Positions 1 through 10,200 of a stretch of DNA of 46,362 nucleotides are shown here, in pieces. A program made the translations under genes and the position numbers. Source of the stretch: Polyangiaceae bacterium (lineage in GTDB: Bacteria > Myxococcota_A > Polyangia > Polyangiales > Polyangiaceae); contig JAQSWN010000042.1 of the NCBI GenBank assembly GCA_029266615.1, positions 1 to 46,362 of the forward strand, read 5' to 3'. Below the pieces are notes generated by a model. The model was given only the letters and a program-made list of their open reading frames with translations. It did no database searches and had not been told where the DNA came from. Within the stretch, counting starts at the first letter, position 1, and the number at the start of each line of letters is the position of its first letter.

Positions 1-314
1 TGGGCGAGCGCGCCGGTGGTCGCGTCGAGGTGCGGCTCGCGCGGGAGCAAGACAAGCTCGTGCTGAGCGTGACCGACAACGGCCCCGGTATCGCACCCGA
101 GATGCGCGGCCGGCTGTTCGAGCCGTACGCGACGACCAAGGCGGAAGGGACGGGCCTCGGGCTCGCGATCGTCGAGCGCATCGTCGTCGAGCACGGTGGA
201 GAAATAACCGCCGGCGACGCGCCCGGCGGCGGCGCAAGCTTCGTGGTCAAGCTGCCGCTCGCCGGCCCCACCTTGCTGCCCGAGCCCCCGCGCGACAGCA
301 CGTTCGAGCCCTAA
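1..314 (+). CDS. Sensor histidine kinase, C-terminal ATPase domain (5' truncated)
   Basis: The 5' end lies outside the window; the reading frame is open from base 3. The visible ~103 residues are the end of a GHKL ATPase domain. The G1-type box reads DNGPGI, followed by an F-box region with LFEPYATTK and the G2 box GTGLGLAIV, then a final strand ending in FVVKLPL. The wording FEPY.TTK...GTGLGLAIV is typical of NtrY/NtrB-like nitrogen-type kinases, which phosphorylate a NtrC-like regulator in the cytoplasm. The regulator is probably further upstream and cannot be seen. A Pro-rich tail of about 15 residues ends the protein. The family call is secure; the NtrY subtype and partner are inference. 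Confidence 0.85.
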   Translation, partial: GERAGGRVEVRLAREQDKLVLSVTDNGPGIAPEMRGRLFEPYATTKAEGTGLGLAIVERIVVEHGGEITAGDAPGGGASFVVKLPLAGPTLLPEPPRDSTFEP

Positions 315-436
315 AGCGCCCCCGGCCGGCCTTATTGAACCGCGGCCTTTAGCGGCGCCAAAAGGTGGTCAAGACACGGGAAAAAATCTGTGCTTTCGTC
401 ATGGGCTCAGCCTTTCCACGCTCAGGGTCGAGCCGT

Positions 437-2056
437 ATGAACCGCGTGTCTCAACGTCATCTTTTGGCAGTCGGCGTCCTCGCTCTGGTGGCGCTGGTGG
501 TCGTGCTCATCATAGGCGTCGAGCAGAAGACCGTCGTCGCCGCACTCCTCTACTGCCTCATCGCCAGTTACCTGGTCCTCACCGCGGGCGGGGACGGCAA
601 TGCGACCGAGGTCGTGGAAGGCGTCGCCAGCTCCGTCCGTCGAATGATGGACGGGCGCCGGCCCGAACCCCCTCGAGACGCCCCCCCCGCCGTCGTCCGG
701 CTCTACGAGGAGCTCGCGGACGCTCACGATGCGCTCAAGGATGCGCGCGAGGGCGGCGTGGACAAGCACGAGCTGTCGGAAGCGGCCGGCAACCTGAGCG
801 CGGCGCTCCGCTCCTTGACGGACGGCGTGGCCCAGCAGCTCAACGCCAGCGACGAAACCGCCCGCTACATCAAAGAGATGACCAGCTCGCAGCGCGAGAT
901 CGCCGAGCACGTCGAGGTGCTCGCCACCTCCGCGGAGGAGTCCAGCTCCAGCGTCATCCAGATGACGGCGACCAACGAGCAGGTGGCCGGCAACATTGCG
1001 GACCTGGCGACCAGCGTCCGCGAGACCGTCGCCTCTATCGAGGAGATGGCCTACTCCATCAAGGAAGTCGCCAAGAACGTCGATGCGCTCTCGCTCACGG
1101 CTGAAGAAACCAGCTCCAGCATGAACGAGATGGACGTCTCGATTGACCAGGTTCAATCGAACGCCAACGAAACCGCGCGCCTTTCAGAGGAAGTCGCGCA
1201 AGACGCCGAGCGCGGCGCAGAAGCCATCCTCAAGACCATCGGCGAAATTTACCGCATCAAAGAGAGCAGCCAGGAAGCGGTCGCCGTGATCAGCAACCTG
1301 GGCTCACGCATCGACGCGATCGGCCAAATTCTCAACGTTATCGACGACGTCGCCGAGCAGACGAACTTGCTCGCGCTCAACGCCGCCATCATCGCCGCGC
1401 AAGCGGGCGAGCATGGCAAAGGCTTCGCGGTCGTCGCCGACGAGATCAAAGACCTTGCGGAGCGCGCGGGCGCGAGCACCAAGGAAATCGCCGACCTCAT
1501 CAAGACCATTCAGAGCGAATCCAAGAACGCCATCCTCGCGGTGGAGCGCGGCGCTCAAAACGTCGATCGCGGCGTGGAGGTCTCGAACGAAGCCGAGCGC
1601 GCGCTCAAGAAGATCCTGGAATCTTCGCAGAAGAGCACGAACATGGTGCGCGCCATCGCCCGCGCCACCGTGGAGCAGGCGAAGGGGAGCAAGCAGGTGA
1701 CGGACGCCATCGGTCGCATCGCCGCTACCGTGCAGCAAATCGCCGCCGCGACCGCCCAGCAGGCGCGCGGCTCCGAGCTCATCATGAAGAGCGGCGAGAA
1801 GATGCGCACCATCTCCCAACAGGTAGAGCGCTCCAGCCAAGAGCAATCACGCGGCAGCCGGCAGATCACGCAGGCCATGGAGAGCATCAACAGCCTCGCC
1901 GGTCAGCTCAACTCCGCCCAGCGCACTCAAACCCGAGGGTCGGAGCGCGCGCTCAGCGCCGCCATGCAGATCGAAGAAGCCGCCCGCAAGCAAGACGGCG
2001 CCCTGCGCGAAATCAGCGGGCACACGGATCGCGTGCGTCGCTCCGTCGGAACCTGA
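437..2056 (+). CDS. Methyl-accepting chemotaxis protein, two N-terminal TM segments, no sensor domain
   Basis: About 539 residues. Two hydrophobic segments (about residues 9-28 and 33-50) form a short hairpin with almost no periplasmic loop, so the signal sensed is unlikely to be a periplasmic ligand. No HAMP domain is evident. The remainder is a long Ala/Ser/Glu/Gln-rich coiled-coil receptor domain whose hairpin tip lies around residues 300-360 (EQTNLLALNAAI...GKGFAVVADEI). The tip departs from consensus: the usual AAIEAARAGE reads AAIIAAQAGE. The frame is open up to a GTG at 365, but the ATG at 437 puts the first membrane helix near the N-terminus and has AGGG upstream. It probably works with CheA/CheW clusters encoded elsewhere. 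Family certain, start moderate. Confidence 0.9.
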   Translation: MNRVSQRHLLAVGVLALVALVVVLIIGVEQKTVVAALLYCLIASYLVLTAGGDGNATEVVEGVASSVRRMMDGRRPEPPRDAPPAVVRLYEELADAHDALKDAREGGVDKHELSEAAGNLSAALRSLTDGVAQQLNASDETARYIKEMTSSQREIAEHVEVLATSAEESSSSVIQMTATNEQVAGNIADLATSVRETVASIEEMAYSIKEVAKNVDALSLTAEETSSSMNEMDVSIDQVQSNANETARLSEEVAQDAERGAEAILKTIGEIYRIKESSQEAVAVISNLGSRIDAIGQILNVIDDVAEQTNLLALNAAIIAAQAGEHGKGFAVVADEIKDLAERAGASTKEIADLIKTIQSESKNAILAVERGAQNVDRGVEVSNEAERALKKILESSQKSTNMVRAIARATVEQAKGSKQVTDAIGRIAATVQQIAAATAQQARGSELIMKSGEKMRTISQQVERSSQEQSRGSRQITQAMESINSLAGQLNSAQRTQTRGSERALSAAMQIEEAARKQDGALREISGHTDRVRRSVGT

Positions 2057-2062
2057 TCGAGG

Positions 2063-2090
2063 GGTGGGGGCTGCCACGGCGCAGCCCACC
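2063..2090 (+). terminator. Hairpin terminator candidate after the MCP gene
   Basis: A GC-rich inverted repeat begins 6 bases after the MCP stop. GGTGGG..CTGC pairs with GCAGCCCACC around a six-base loop, with a two-base GG bulge on the left arm. No clear T-run follows, so intrinsic termination is uncertain. Confidence 0.4.
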
Positions 2091-2220
2091 GCAGAAGCTC
2101 CGCTCGGCCGAAGGTGTCGCTGTTCGACGGCTCGAGCCGTGTGCCAATGTGCCAACGGCGCCCATAACTCCTGGATTTGAGCGAAAGTCGGCTCGGCACG
2201 GAACCTGCTGGCTCTCGGGC

Positions 2221-2866
2221 ATGAAGCTGACTCCTGTCCTGCTGTGCGGTGCCGCTTTGCTCACGCGCGCCGCTCCCGCCACCGCGTGCGGCGCGCAAGA
2301 CGAGCCACACTACGTCCCTAGTAATCAGTGGCCCAACGGCAGCAGCGTGCCCCTCAACGCGCCGCTCGTCGTCGAGCTGTCGGAGAGCGCGGACGGCCCC
2401 GCCGAGGTCCCACCTCAATCCTTTGCTCACTCTGCTCGTCCGCGGCACCGCCGAGGCGATCGCGGTGCGAGCCATCGGAATCGCGCCGCACCTCGTCTGG
2501 GTGCCCGAGGAGCCACTCGAACCCGGCACGAGCTACGAAGCACACTTCAACACAGGCTACGAAGGTAGGCCGGACAGCATCTGGGAGTTTACGACCGAGA
2601 CGAGCTAGCGCCGCCAGTTGCGCTCGACGGAGAGCTTGGCGTCACGTTCGAAGCCGGCAGGGATCCCATCACGGAATGCGGCAACAACTGCGGTACGGAC
2701 TGCAAGGAGGTCGGCACGCGCGCCGTCACCAAGGCGCGGATTCGGCTCCCCCGGGCGATGCGCGGCTTTCCGGGCTACCGCGGCGTGGTGCGACTGACGG
2801 ACGACTCTCCTCAGGATTGGACGAGCGAGGCGCCTGATTCCTGCCCAGGCGCGCACCTCGTCAACT
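2221..2866 (+). pseudogene. Exported Ig-like (Big_5-type) protein, two frame breaks
   Basis: The gene opens at ATG 2221 with a signal peptide (MKLTPVLLCGAALLTRAAP, then ATACG). An Ig-like fold follows with the pattern NGSSVPLNAPLVVELSES. Near 2405-2430 the homologous reading moves one frame: the text continues as LVRGTAEAIAVRAIG, then WVPEEPLEPGTSYEA and WEFTTETS, typical of Big_5/SbsA-type Ig domains. A stop at 2606-2608 closes that frame, but in the first frame the text resumes at about 2602 (ELAPPVALDGELGVTFE) and runs into a Cys-containing stretch (ECGNNCGTDC). So one ancestral protein appears to be split by two opposite indels. True decay or sequencing error cannot be separated here. Function unknown; probably a periplasmic or surface protein. 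The 3' border is approximate because it runs into the RCC1 remnant. Confidence 0.5.
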
Positions 2867-3007
2867 TGCAAAGCTGGATCAGCAGCGGACTTAGTCATCG
2901 CGGAAGGTTTCTGTGCGTTGTTGCGGAACGGCCAAGTCCGCTGCCGCAACGAGCAACCGTTCACCGACTGGAGCCAAGCGCGCACGATCGCGCTCGGCTG
3001 CGACTGA
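2867..3007 (+). pseudogene. Orphan C-terminal fragment of an RCC1-like gene
   Basis: In one frame, about 45 codons end at the TGA of 3005-3007. Their last ~35 residues (GFCALLRNGQVRC, then EQPFTDWSQARTIALGCD) closely match the C-terminus of the intact RCC1-like gene at 3073-4278 (NFCALLRDGQVRC, EQPLSDWSRARTISLGCD). DNA similarity continues past both stop codons for about 15-20 bases (GCCGAAGAC), into what at the intact copy is the 3' end of the convergent gene. The fragment has no start of its own. It is best read as the residue of a duplication or recombination event, and it lies directly against the broken Ig-like gene. Confidence 0.65.
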
Positions 3008-3072
3008 CTGCTTTGCCGAAGACCCCGCGCTAGGATTCCGCCAGCACGCTTGCTACACGAAATGGCTTGCTC

Positions 3073-4278
3073 ATGAAACATGTCGGTCTCGATAGTCCAA
3101 GGCTGCCCCGCGGAGCCGCGGCCGGACTGTTCTGCGCGGTCGCGGTGCTCGGTTTGTCTTTGGTCGCCTGCGAACGCTCCAAGTCGGCGAGCGCGGTCGC
3201 GAGCTCGTCATCCGCATCAGCCGCGGGCTCGCGCTCCTGCGTGGCGCAGCTGACCGGCCTGGGGACGTACACGTGCGCGCTGCTCGCTTCGGGCCAAGCG
3301 CGCTGTTGGGGGCTTCGCGTTCCCGTCAGCGATAAGTACTTGAATGTCGAGCCGCTCACCCTTCAAGGCTATCCCCAGAAACTTTCTCGGCTATTCGCCA
3401 ATTTCTATACGTTGTGTGCGACCGCGGCGGACGGTTCGCTCTGGTGCGGTGGGGGCAGCTCGCAAGGGCAGCTCACCCATTTGCGCACGGACGCGCCGAC
3501 CAAGCAGCCACAGCTGCAACCCTTTCGCGATGTCCTCTACATGACTCAAGCTGGACGGTGTTTGCTGACCCAGACCGAGCTGCGTTGCTGGGAGCACCGC
3601 CAGGAGCCCCGTCCCGTCACCGGGCTGCCGGCAAAACCAATCCAGCTCGTGGGCGATCATGAGTATGCCTGCGTGCTGCTGGAGAACGGTCAGGTATTCT
3701 GCCGCGGCGCGAACCTCCGCGGGGAGTTGGGCATTCTCCGAGGAGCAACCGAAGAGGAGCGCATCAACAGCCGCATCTACAAGTACGTGCAATTCACGCG
3801 TGTGAGTGGCCTTGGCGACGACACGCGACTCATCGCCTCCAATAGCGGACACAGCTGCGCGCTCAAGCGCGACGGCAGTGTTTGGTGCTGGGGACAGAAC
3901 GACCGCGGGCAAGTTGGAAAAGGAGACGTCTCGAAGTGCATCGATGAGGGAAGAAAGCACTTCTTGCTGTCGAACTGCACGCCCGAGGAAGGCCTCGAGC
4001 CGAGCCGAGTAGAGGGTCTGCCTTCGGACATCAGCAAGCTTTCGCTCGGACAAAATACGAGTTGTGCGATCGACGCGCGAGGCGGCGCGTGGTGTTGGGG
4101 CTTCGTCGACGCGCCGACCCCCAAGCCCATCAAGCTCAACGTGGGAGCTCCGGTGGAGAGCGTGACCGTCGGAGAAAATTTTTGTGCGCTGCTGCGCGAT
4201 GGCCAAGTCCGGTGCCAGGCCGAGCAACCGTTGTCCGACTGGAGCCGAGCGCGCACGATCTCGCTCGGCTGCGACTGA
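3073..4278 (+). CDS. RCC1-repeat lipoprotein
   Basis: 401 residues from ATG 3073 (a TTG two codons earlier is possible). The signal peptide ends in a lipobox, LSLVAC, so the mature protein is predicted to be lipid-anchored; a Ser/Ala-rich linker follows. The rest is a set of RCC1-like blades, each with a core such as YTCALLASGQARCWG, YACVLLENGQVFCRG, HSCALKRDGSVWCWG and NFCALLRDGQVRC. These predict a seven-bladed propeller-like fold stabilised by paired cysteines. Such proteins are common as secreted repeats in myxobacteria; ligand and role are unknown. Its stop abuts the end of the convergent gene with no gap. A broken copy of its tail lies just upstream. Confidence 0.8.
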   Translation: MKHVGLDSPRLPRGAAAGLFCAVAVLGLSLVACERSKSASAVASSSSASAAGSRSCVAQLTGLGTYTCALLASGQARCWGLRVPVSDKYLNVEPLTLQGYPQKLSRLFANFYTLCATAADGSLWCGGGSSQGQLTHLRTDAPTKQPQLQPFRDVLYMTQAGRCLLTQTELRCWEHRQEPRPVTGLPAKPIQLVGDHEYACVLLENGQVFCRGANLRGELGILRGATEEERINSRIYKYVQFTRVSGLGDDTRLIASNSGHSCALKRDGSVWCWGQNDRGQVGKGDVSKCIDEGRKHFLLSNCTPEEGLEPSRVEGLPSDISKLSLGQNTSCAIDARGGAWCWGFVDAPTPKPIKLNVGAPVESVTVGENFCALLRDGQVRCQAEQPLSDWSRARTISLGCD

Positions 4279-7260
4279 CTACTTGCCGAAGACTCGCGCC
4301 ACGAGCGTCGCATTGACGACCACGTCGACGCGGCGCCATTTCGGGTACTCACGGTCCGCCTCGCGCGCGACGCGCTCTTTGTCGACCCCGGGCGCCGAGG
4401 GGTCCAACAAGCCCCCGCCGTTGGCTTCGAGCGGCCGCAGTGAGGACGACTTGCCGTCCCCGAAGGGCAACAGGCGCTCGGCGCCTTGTGGGATGACTCC
4501 TCCGCCAGGTTCTCCGAGGCAAGCCTCCAAGAGCGTGTCGATAGCGTTGGCGCGGTCTTCGGACAAGCTTTGGTTGGCTTGGGACGCGCCGCCCTGGCCG
4601 CGCGGCTCCCTGAACTCGGGGGAGGCAAAGCCAACGCAGCGGTAACTGCAGGGCCGCTCCAGCAGGTACCGGTACACCGCCAGCCGTCGCTCGAGCGCGA
4701 GGGTCTCTCGCTCTCCGACGACGGAGCTGCCCTGGGCAAACCCCATCAGCTTGGCGTTCACGGTCTGGCTGAACGGGTTCTCCTGCTCGGGGATCACCGG
4801 AATGTCGGGCGTAGGCGGCGGCGCCGACGGAATCTGATTGGAGAGGATGAACCACCCAATCCCCTCGGTGAGCGAATAGAGCTCGGCGGCAACGTCCAGG
4901 ACCTTGCCCTTTTTGAGCCGCTCCCTGAAGTCGGCCGCCTGCGCCGGATCGATACGGTATTCGAAAAAATCTTCCACCACGGTCGATAGCTTGATGGGAC
5001 GATTGTTGGCGGCGCCTTTGACCGTGATCGTGAACAGGGTGGAGCTGAAGACCACGCCCGTGGCATCAAAAAAGGGATTTTCGAGTCCCCCTTTCGGCCC
5101 TCCAACGGCTCCGACCGTGAAATCTGCGAACGGCAGGGAGCTCCAATCTCCGGCATCGATTCGCTGGAAGCTCTTGATCGTGCAGCTCACGGGTGACCCG
5201 TCGCCCTTGCCCACCTGGAGGCTCGCTCCCAACCCGTGCGACAGCGCGCCGAACACCCCGACGAAGCTCAGCGAATAGTCTCCCCTTCCGCTCGCCGACC
5301 GCCGGGTAATCCGGCACTGAAAGCCCCCGACCTGCAGGCCTAAGAACAGTCTGCCCCCCACCGATTGAGACGTGAAGTCGAAGTCGTACTCGAACTCTTC
5401 GCCGCCGAGCAGCCCGAGGTCCCGGAGCTCGGGCGCATTCCTGCCGACGCTCTCTTTGAAGTCCGTGAGCTCTTCGCCTGTCATCGGCGGCAGCTTGTTC
5501 TGTTCGCGGCGTCGGTCTTCGATGTCCTTCTGCAAGGCTAGGTGCGTAGAAGCAATGTCGGCCAGCCACTCTTCCAGCGTGCGCTTCGTGCCCGCGTCGT
5601 CGGTGACCTCCACGAGCTTGATCTGAGTCTGAACGCAGTTGCGCGCTTCGTCGCGGTAAGCCGGGTTGGGAAAGAAGTTGGTAACGGCCGCAATTTGGTC
5701 GTTCACGCTGCGAAAGATGCCGCCAACGATGGTCGGGTTACCTCGGTTGGCTGCAAAGAGAGTTATCTGGGCGCGCATCGGCTGCCCGGCGAGCAAGCGC
5801 CCCACTGCGCGGCGGAAGCCGGTAGGCAACGGCTCCACGCTGACGCGAACCAGCGCGTCGAGCTTTTCTTGGCTGACGAAGGCGTCGCCCCGGACGTCGT
5901 TGAGTATCGTCCACGGCATTTTGGCGCCGGTGCGAACCCGTTTGAAGACGGCCACACGGGGCGCGTCTCCAGTCTTTACCTCACCTTCGCCCGGCACGTC
6001 GCTGGTGGGCAGCTTCTCGCGAAACGTCAGCTTCACGCTGAAGCTCGCGGGGCTGATGTTCGCGACCTCGAGCTTGCCATTCATGAGCATGACGTCCGCT
6101 CGCGCGTCACTAAACTCCTTGGTTGCGAGCAAGCGATCCGGATCAATGCGAACGGCGTTGTCGGCGGCGGTGTCGGCGCACCAGTACATTGGCGCCCGGA
6201 GCGGGAATTTGTCGCTCTTGAGGGTGAGCAAGCAGGCGCGCGTCGTGAGCGGGACGAGGGGGGCGGCCGCGCCCGTGAAGCGCTGGCCCAGGCCGATAGT
6301 GTCGTAGGGCAGGTACCATCCCACCAGCGATTGCCCAGATTGAGACAAGAACAGCGCGGCGGGAGCGACGTACTCGTCGGCGTCAGGATCGACGTTAGCT
6401 GACTGAACGCTGAGCTCGTACATGCCGGTCAAGTCCCGGTCGGCGCGGCGACTGCTGGGGGAGACTGGCACCGCCCCCTCGCTGGGCCGGCCTGGCTTCT
6501 TCAACGTCGCTTGCGCCGCGGCGATGTCGACCCAAATCGCGCGATCACGGAAGCTGGATGCCGGCCGCTGGGGCACGTGCTCGAGCCGATTGAACGAGGA
6601 GTGGATGATCGTGCCGTCTTGAAACTGCCCCTGGGGGCGGGTGCTAACGAGGCGCACGGCCAGCAAGCGCTTGGGCTCGAGGTTCGGCAGGTCGGCTTTG
6701 GCGAACCCGAAAACGCCGATGATGTCTTTCTTGACCGCGCCTTGACCGAACACCTTCTTCTCGTCGAGCTTCGTCAGCATACGAATGCCGATCGGAAACA
6801 CGATGTCGTTCGGCGTCTGCACCGTGTTCCCGATGATCTGGTTCACGTACCAAAGCTCGCCGGGACCGGCGACGCGCCGAGCGGAGTTGATTTCTGCAGG
6901 CGTCGTCACGCGCCGAAGCGCCAGGTCGGCCACGGCCAGGATCCCGTTGCCGGGCGCAGGCTTGGGGTTCCGCAGCTCCGGTGGCAGCTGGAGCAGGCGC
7001 GTCGGTGTACCGGGGCCCTGCCCTTCGCGCCCCGTGAAGAACTGTACCGTCGTCTCCAGGGTCTTCGCCGCCTCCTGCGGGTCGCTGGCGGCGTCGAGCT
7101 GCTCGACGTTGAAGTCATGGTACTGCAGGTAGTCATAGATAATCAGCTGGGCGCGTGTTTCGGGCGCCATCAGCCCGTCGGGACCCACGTCCAGCATCAC
7201 GTTGAGCACGGCCGACTCGCGACTGCCGAGCGTCATCTTGATCGGCTTGAAGATGAACAA
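4279..7260 (-). CDS. Large hypothetical protein with C-terminal OmpA-like domain
   Basis: 993 residues. The start is a TTG at 7260, chosen because AGGAGAG lies about 9 bases upstream and overlaps the stop of the preceding gene; an ATG eight codons later is the alternative. No signal peptide or membrane helix is evident. Residues about 276-318 look like a small beta-sandwich or lipocalin-like segment (DLTGMYELSV...FLSQSGQSLVGWY). A Gly-rich beta segment lies near 622-684. From about 835 the sequence follows the OmpA C-terminal pattern: a helix-strand with YRCVGFAS, then NQSLSEDRANAI and the closing WRRVDVVV strand, so peptidoglycan contact is possible. It is the second gene of a two-gene operon, 12 bases after the triple-OmpA gene. 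Not assigned to a named family. Confidence 0.7.
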   Translation of the reverse strand: MFIFKPIKMTLGSRESAVLNVMLDVGPDGLMAPETRAQLIIYDYLQYHDFNVEQLDAASDPQEAAKTLETTVQFFTGREGQGPGTPTRLLQLPPELRNPKPAPGNGILAVADLALRRVTTPAEINSARRVAGPGELWYVNQIIGNTVQTPNDIVFPIGIRMLTKLDEKKVFGQGAVKKDIIGVFGFAKADLPNLEPKRLLAVRLVSTRPQGQFQDGTIIHSSFNRLEHVPQRPASSFRDRAIWVDIAAAQATLKKPGRPSEGAVPVSPSSRRADRDLTGMYELSVQSANVDPDADEYVAPAALFLSQSGQSLVGWYLPYDTIGLGQRFTGAAAPLVPLTTRACLLTLKSDKFPLRAPMYWCADTAADNAVRIDPDRLLATKEFSDARADVMLMNGKLEVANISPASFSVKLTFREKLPTSDVPGEGEVKTGDAPRVAVFKRVRTGAKMPWTILNDVRGDAFVSQEKLDALVRVSVEPLPTGFRRAVGRLLAGQPMRAQITLFAANRGNPTIVGGIFRSVNDQIAAVTNFFPNPAYRDEARNCVQTQIKLVEVTDDAGTKRTLEEWLADIASTHLALQKDIEDRRREQNKLPPMTGEELTDFKESVGRNAPELRDLGLLGGEEFEYDFDFTSQSVGGRLFLGLQVGGFQCRITRRSASGRGDYSLSFVGVFGALSHGLGASLQVGKGDGSPVSCTIKSFQRIDAGDWSSLPFADFTVGAVGGPKGGLENPFFDATGVVFSSTLFTITVKGAANNRPIKLSTVVEDFFEYRIDPAQAADFRERLKKGKVLDVAAELYSLTEGIGWFILSNQIPSAPPPTPDIPVIPEQENPFSQTVNAKLMGFAQGSSVVGERETLALERRLAVYRYLLERPCSYRCVGFASPEFREPRGQGGASQANQSLSEDRANAIDTLLEACLGEPGGGVIPQGAERLLPFGDGKSSSLRPLEANGGGLLDPSAPGVDKERVAREADREYPKWRRVDVVVNATLVARVFGK

Positions 7261-7272
7261 CCTGGATCTCTC

Positions 7273-10200
7273 CTACGCGAAGTCATGGGTGACGATCGCG
7301 GCAAAGCCGCCGATATCGTCGGGTTGCACGGAGACGCTGAACTCGTAGGACCGCCCCTCGGCGCTGAAGCTCAGGCTGTACGAGCCGGTCGGTCCGGTGA
7401 ACTCGGCGGAGCCCAGCTCGTTTACAGCGACCGTGACCGCGGCGCCGAAAGTGCCATCCTCGTTGAGCCTCGCAAGGCGGATGCTGGTCGGGCCGATCGG
7501 AATCAGCCCCGCATCGAACAGGCGGATCGGGAACGAGACCGGCTCGTTCGAAAGCTCCGTCCGCACGGACCGGCACCACCGCACGTAGGTAGGACTTTCT
7601 TTCCGCGTCGCCGGCACGATGGTGTCCGGAGTGGGGAAGACGGGCTGATCGAACGCGAACACGTCGACGCGGCGGTTCTCGTTGGAGATCGCGTCGGCGT
7701 CGTCTTCGAGCGCGGCGTCGGGCTGAAACCGCCGACGCGGGTTCCACGAGCCACCGGCTACGACGTCGATCCGCTCGGCGGGCACGGGCGGCGCACCGAG
7801 CAAGCCGAAGTAAGCGTCGATCATCTGCGAAAGCGTCTCCGCGTTGCAGTCGTAGTCGACCTCCAGCGTCTCGCTGAACAGCTGAAACCGGCCCAGAGCT
7901 CGTCGGGTCAAGTCGCCGGGAAAGTCGTCGACGACGCCGACGTAGCAGCGCTCACCGCCCGCCCGCAGCGCGCTCAACATCCACTGTACTTCTTCCCAGC
8001 GCCACGTGGTCATCGGGTCCGCCGCTTCGAAGCGTTCCAAGAAGAAGTCGCGGTCGTGGCGTAGCAGCGCCGATACCGCTTCGGCGCGGCCTAGCGCGAG
8101 CGCTTCATCTTCGGCGTCCTTCTGGCTGTGGTCGGTGTGGCCGACGATCACCAGGCGCGCGTGGCCGAGGCTTGCGAGCTTGGCCATCTGCGCGAGCGCT
8201 GGTAGCGCAGTCGGCTTGGGGAAAGTGCGCCCGTTCGAGAAGCGGGTGGCCAGGCGCACGGCCTTGATCGGCAAGATCTCGATCTTGTCCGGGTCCACCG
8301 GCTGCGGCTCGTGCACGAAGCTGCCCGGCAGGTAGATGTCGCTCACGTCCACTCCTGCGTTCAGGTCGGGCGTGTCTTTGGGATCGAAGAACAAGATCTC
8401 GACGCGCCGATTGGCAGCGCTGCGGATGCCGTCGCGGCCGAGCTCGTCCACCGGGAAGCGCTCGCCGAAGCCCATGGAGCGCTTGTCGTCGTCGACGAAC
8501 TGGAGCCCTGCTCGGTACTCAGCGAGGAGCTCCCGGTCGCCTTGCAAGATTTCCGCGATGCGGGCCTCGTAAAGATCGAAGACGGCGCCCCACGTCAGAG
8601 GACCGAAGTCGCCGTCGACGTTCAACGTTGGGGCGTCGGTATTCTCGCCCCGATCACTGGCGTTATAGGCCGTTTGGAAGGCCCTAATCGCTTGGTCCAT
8701 GTCGCCACCGAACCGCTTGGGGGCGCATGGAAAGTCGAGGCAGCTATCGGCCCACTCCAAAATCCTGATCCGATCACCCCTGACGTTCTGCGCGTCACAG
8801 GTGACACGAAACAGGTCCCGCTCGCCCATGAGCAGCGCCAACACCGTGAGCGCGCGTTTCTCGCTCAAAGGATCGTTGATGGCTGCATCAGCGGTCGTAT
8901 CCGCGTGGCCGGCGACGAGCAGCCGCTTGCCCGGGTAGCAAAAAGCAAAGCGTAGGGCGGCCGCGACGTCGTGCAGGGCAGACGGTCCGTCCGCCTTGGC
9001 GCCGTTGCCGCTGGGCGTGCAGGGTGCGGGCAAAGGCACCGCGCTGTTGGTGTCGAAGAGGACGTCCTCGAGCTCGACCAGCTGCAACTTCGCGGTTGCG
9101 GCCTCCACCGTCAAGTCCCGCGTCTCCACCACGCGCTCGCGCCACTTGAGGTATTCCACGCTGCCCGGCTTCGAGTTTTCGCCAGGCGGTTTGGGCGTGA
9201 TGCCGAAGTCGGCGTCGAAGAAGAAGAACTCAGCGCGCCGGTCGACACGGTCCCGCTTTTCATCGGCGGGTTTTGCGTCGAGCTCCTCGCCGCGGTCGTC
9301 CAGCGGGAAGTGCTCACCGCACCCGTGAGCGACGGCTTCAATCTCGCCCACGAAGTCCTTCAGCGACGTGCCGTCGAGCGACATGTACTCTTCGATGAGG
9401 GCCTGGCGCGTCTGTTTGCCGGCGTCGCCATCCACCACCAAGCCACGAGTTCGTTGGAAAAACTCGACCTCGTCTTCGCCCGGCGGCTTCGTGCGGAAGT
9501 CGGGCAGGGCGATGAGCATCAAATGATCTTCGACCTTGCCCCAGCACTTTTTCGCGTCCTGGTCGCTGTAGCACTTGAACCAGGCGTCGACGTCGTCCTT
9601 GAGGTACGCAACGACTGACTTCGCGCGCTCGAGCGAGAGCCGATCGTTGTAAGTCGCCCCCGCCTTGGTGTCGGCGTGCCCGACGACCAGCAGCTTACAA
9701 GGCGCGTTTTCGAGGTAAAGGCGGCGTAGGGTGCGCAGGCTCGGCAGCGCCGTGGGCAAGAGGAACGTCTTGTTCGTATTGAAGGAGGCGTGCAGCCGCG
9801 CCAAAACCGAACGAGGCACCGCTCCGATTTGTCTTACTTGCGGCGTGCCCGCATCCGAGTCCAGCACCACGAGCGGCGCATCCACGAGGTCTATCTGGCG
9901 GTCGGGGTCGTCTTCAGCAAAGTGCTCCAGGGCGAGGGACAGCGAGTAATCCCCGGGGAAGACGTCGCTGTGCAGCAGGCGCCCGTCCTCGTCCGTTTCG
10001 CCCTCGAAGGTTTGGGCGCCCGTAATTTGGTAGGTTCTTTTTGCGTGCCGCACGCGCCCGCTCTTGTCCCACAGCTCCAGGAAGAGCCTGCCGAGGGGCG
10101 GCTTGATGACGATCGTATTGGGCAACTCGGCCTTGAGCGGAAACGGGCCGAGCTCACCGCCGCGAAAAACGACGGTCTGGATGTTGGACTCTTTCGGCGG

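Noticed and set aside
6511..8064. Long plus-strand open frame of over 500 codons opposite the OmpA genes
   Set aside because: It lies antisense to two genes with clear domain patterns and spans their junction. Its residues are rich in Arg, His and Val without motifs, as expected for shadow frames in GC-rich DNA.
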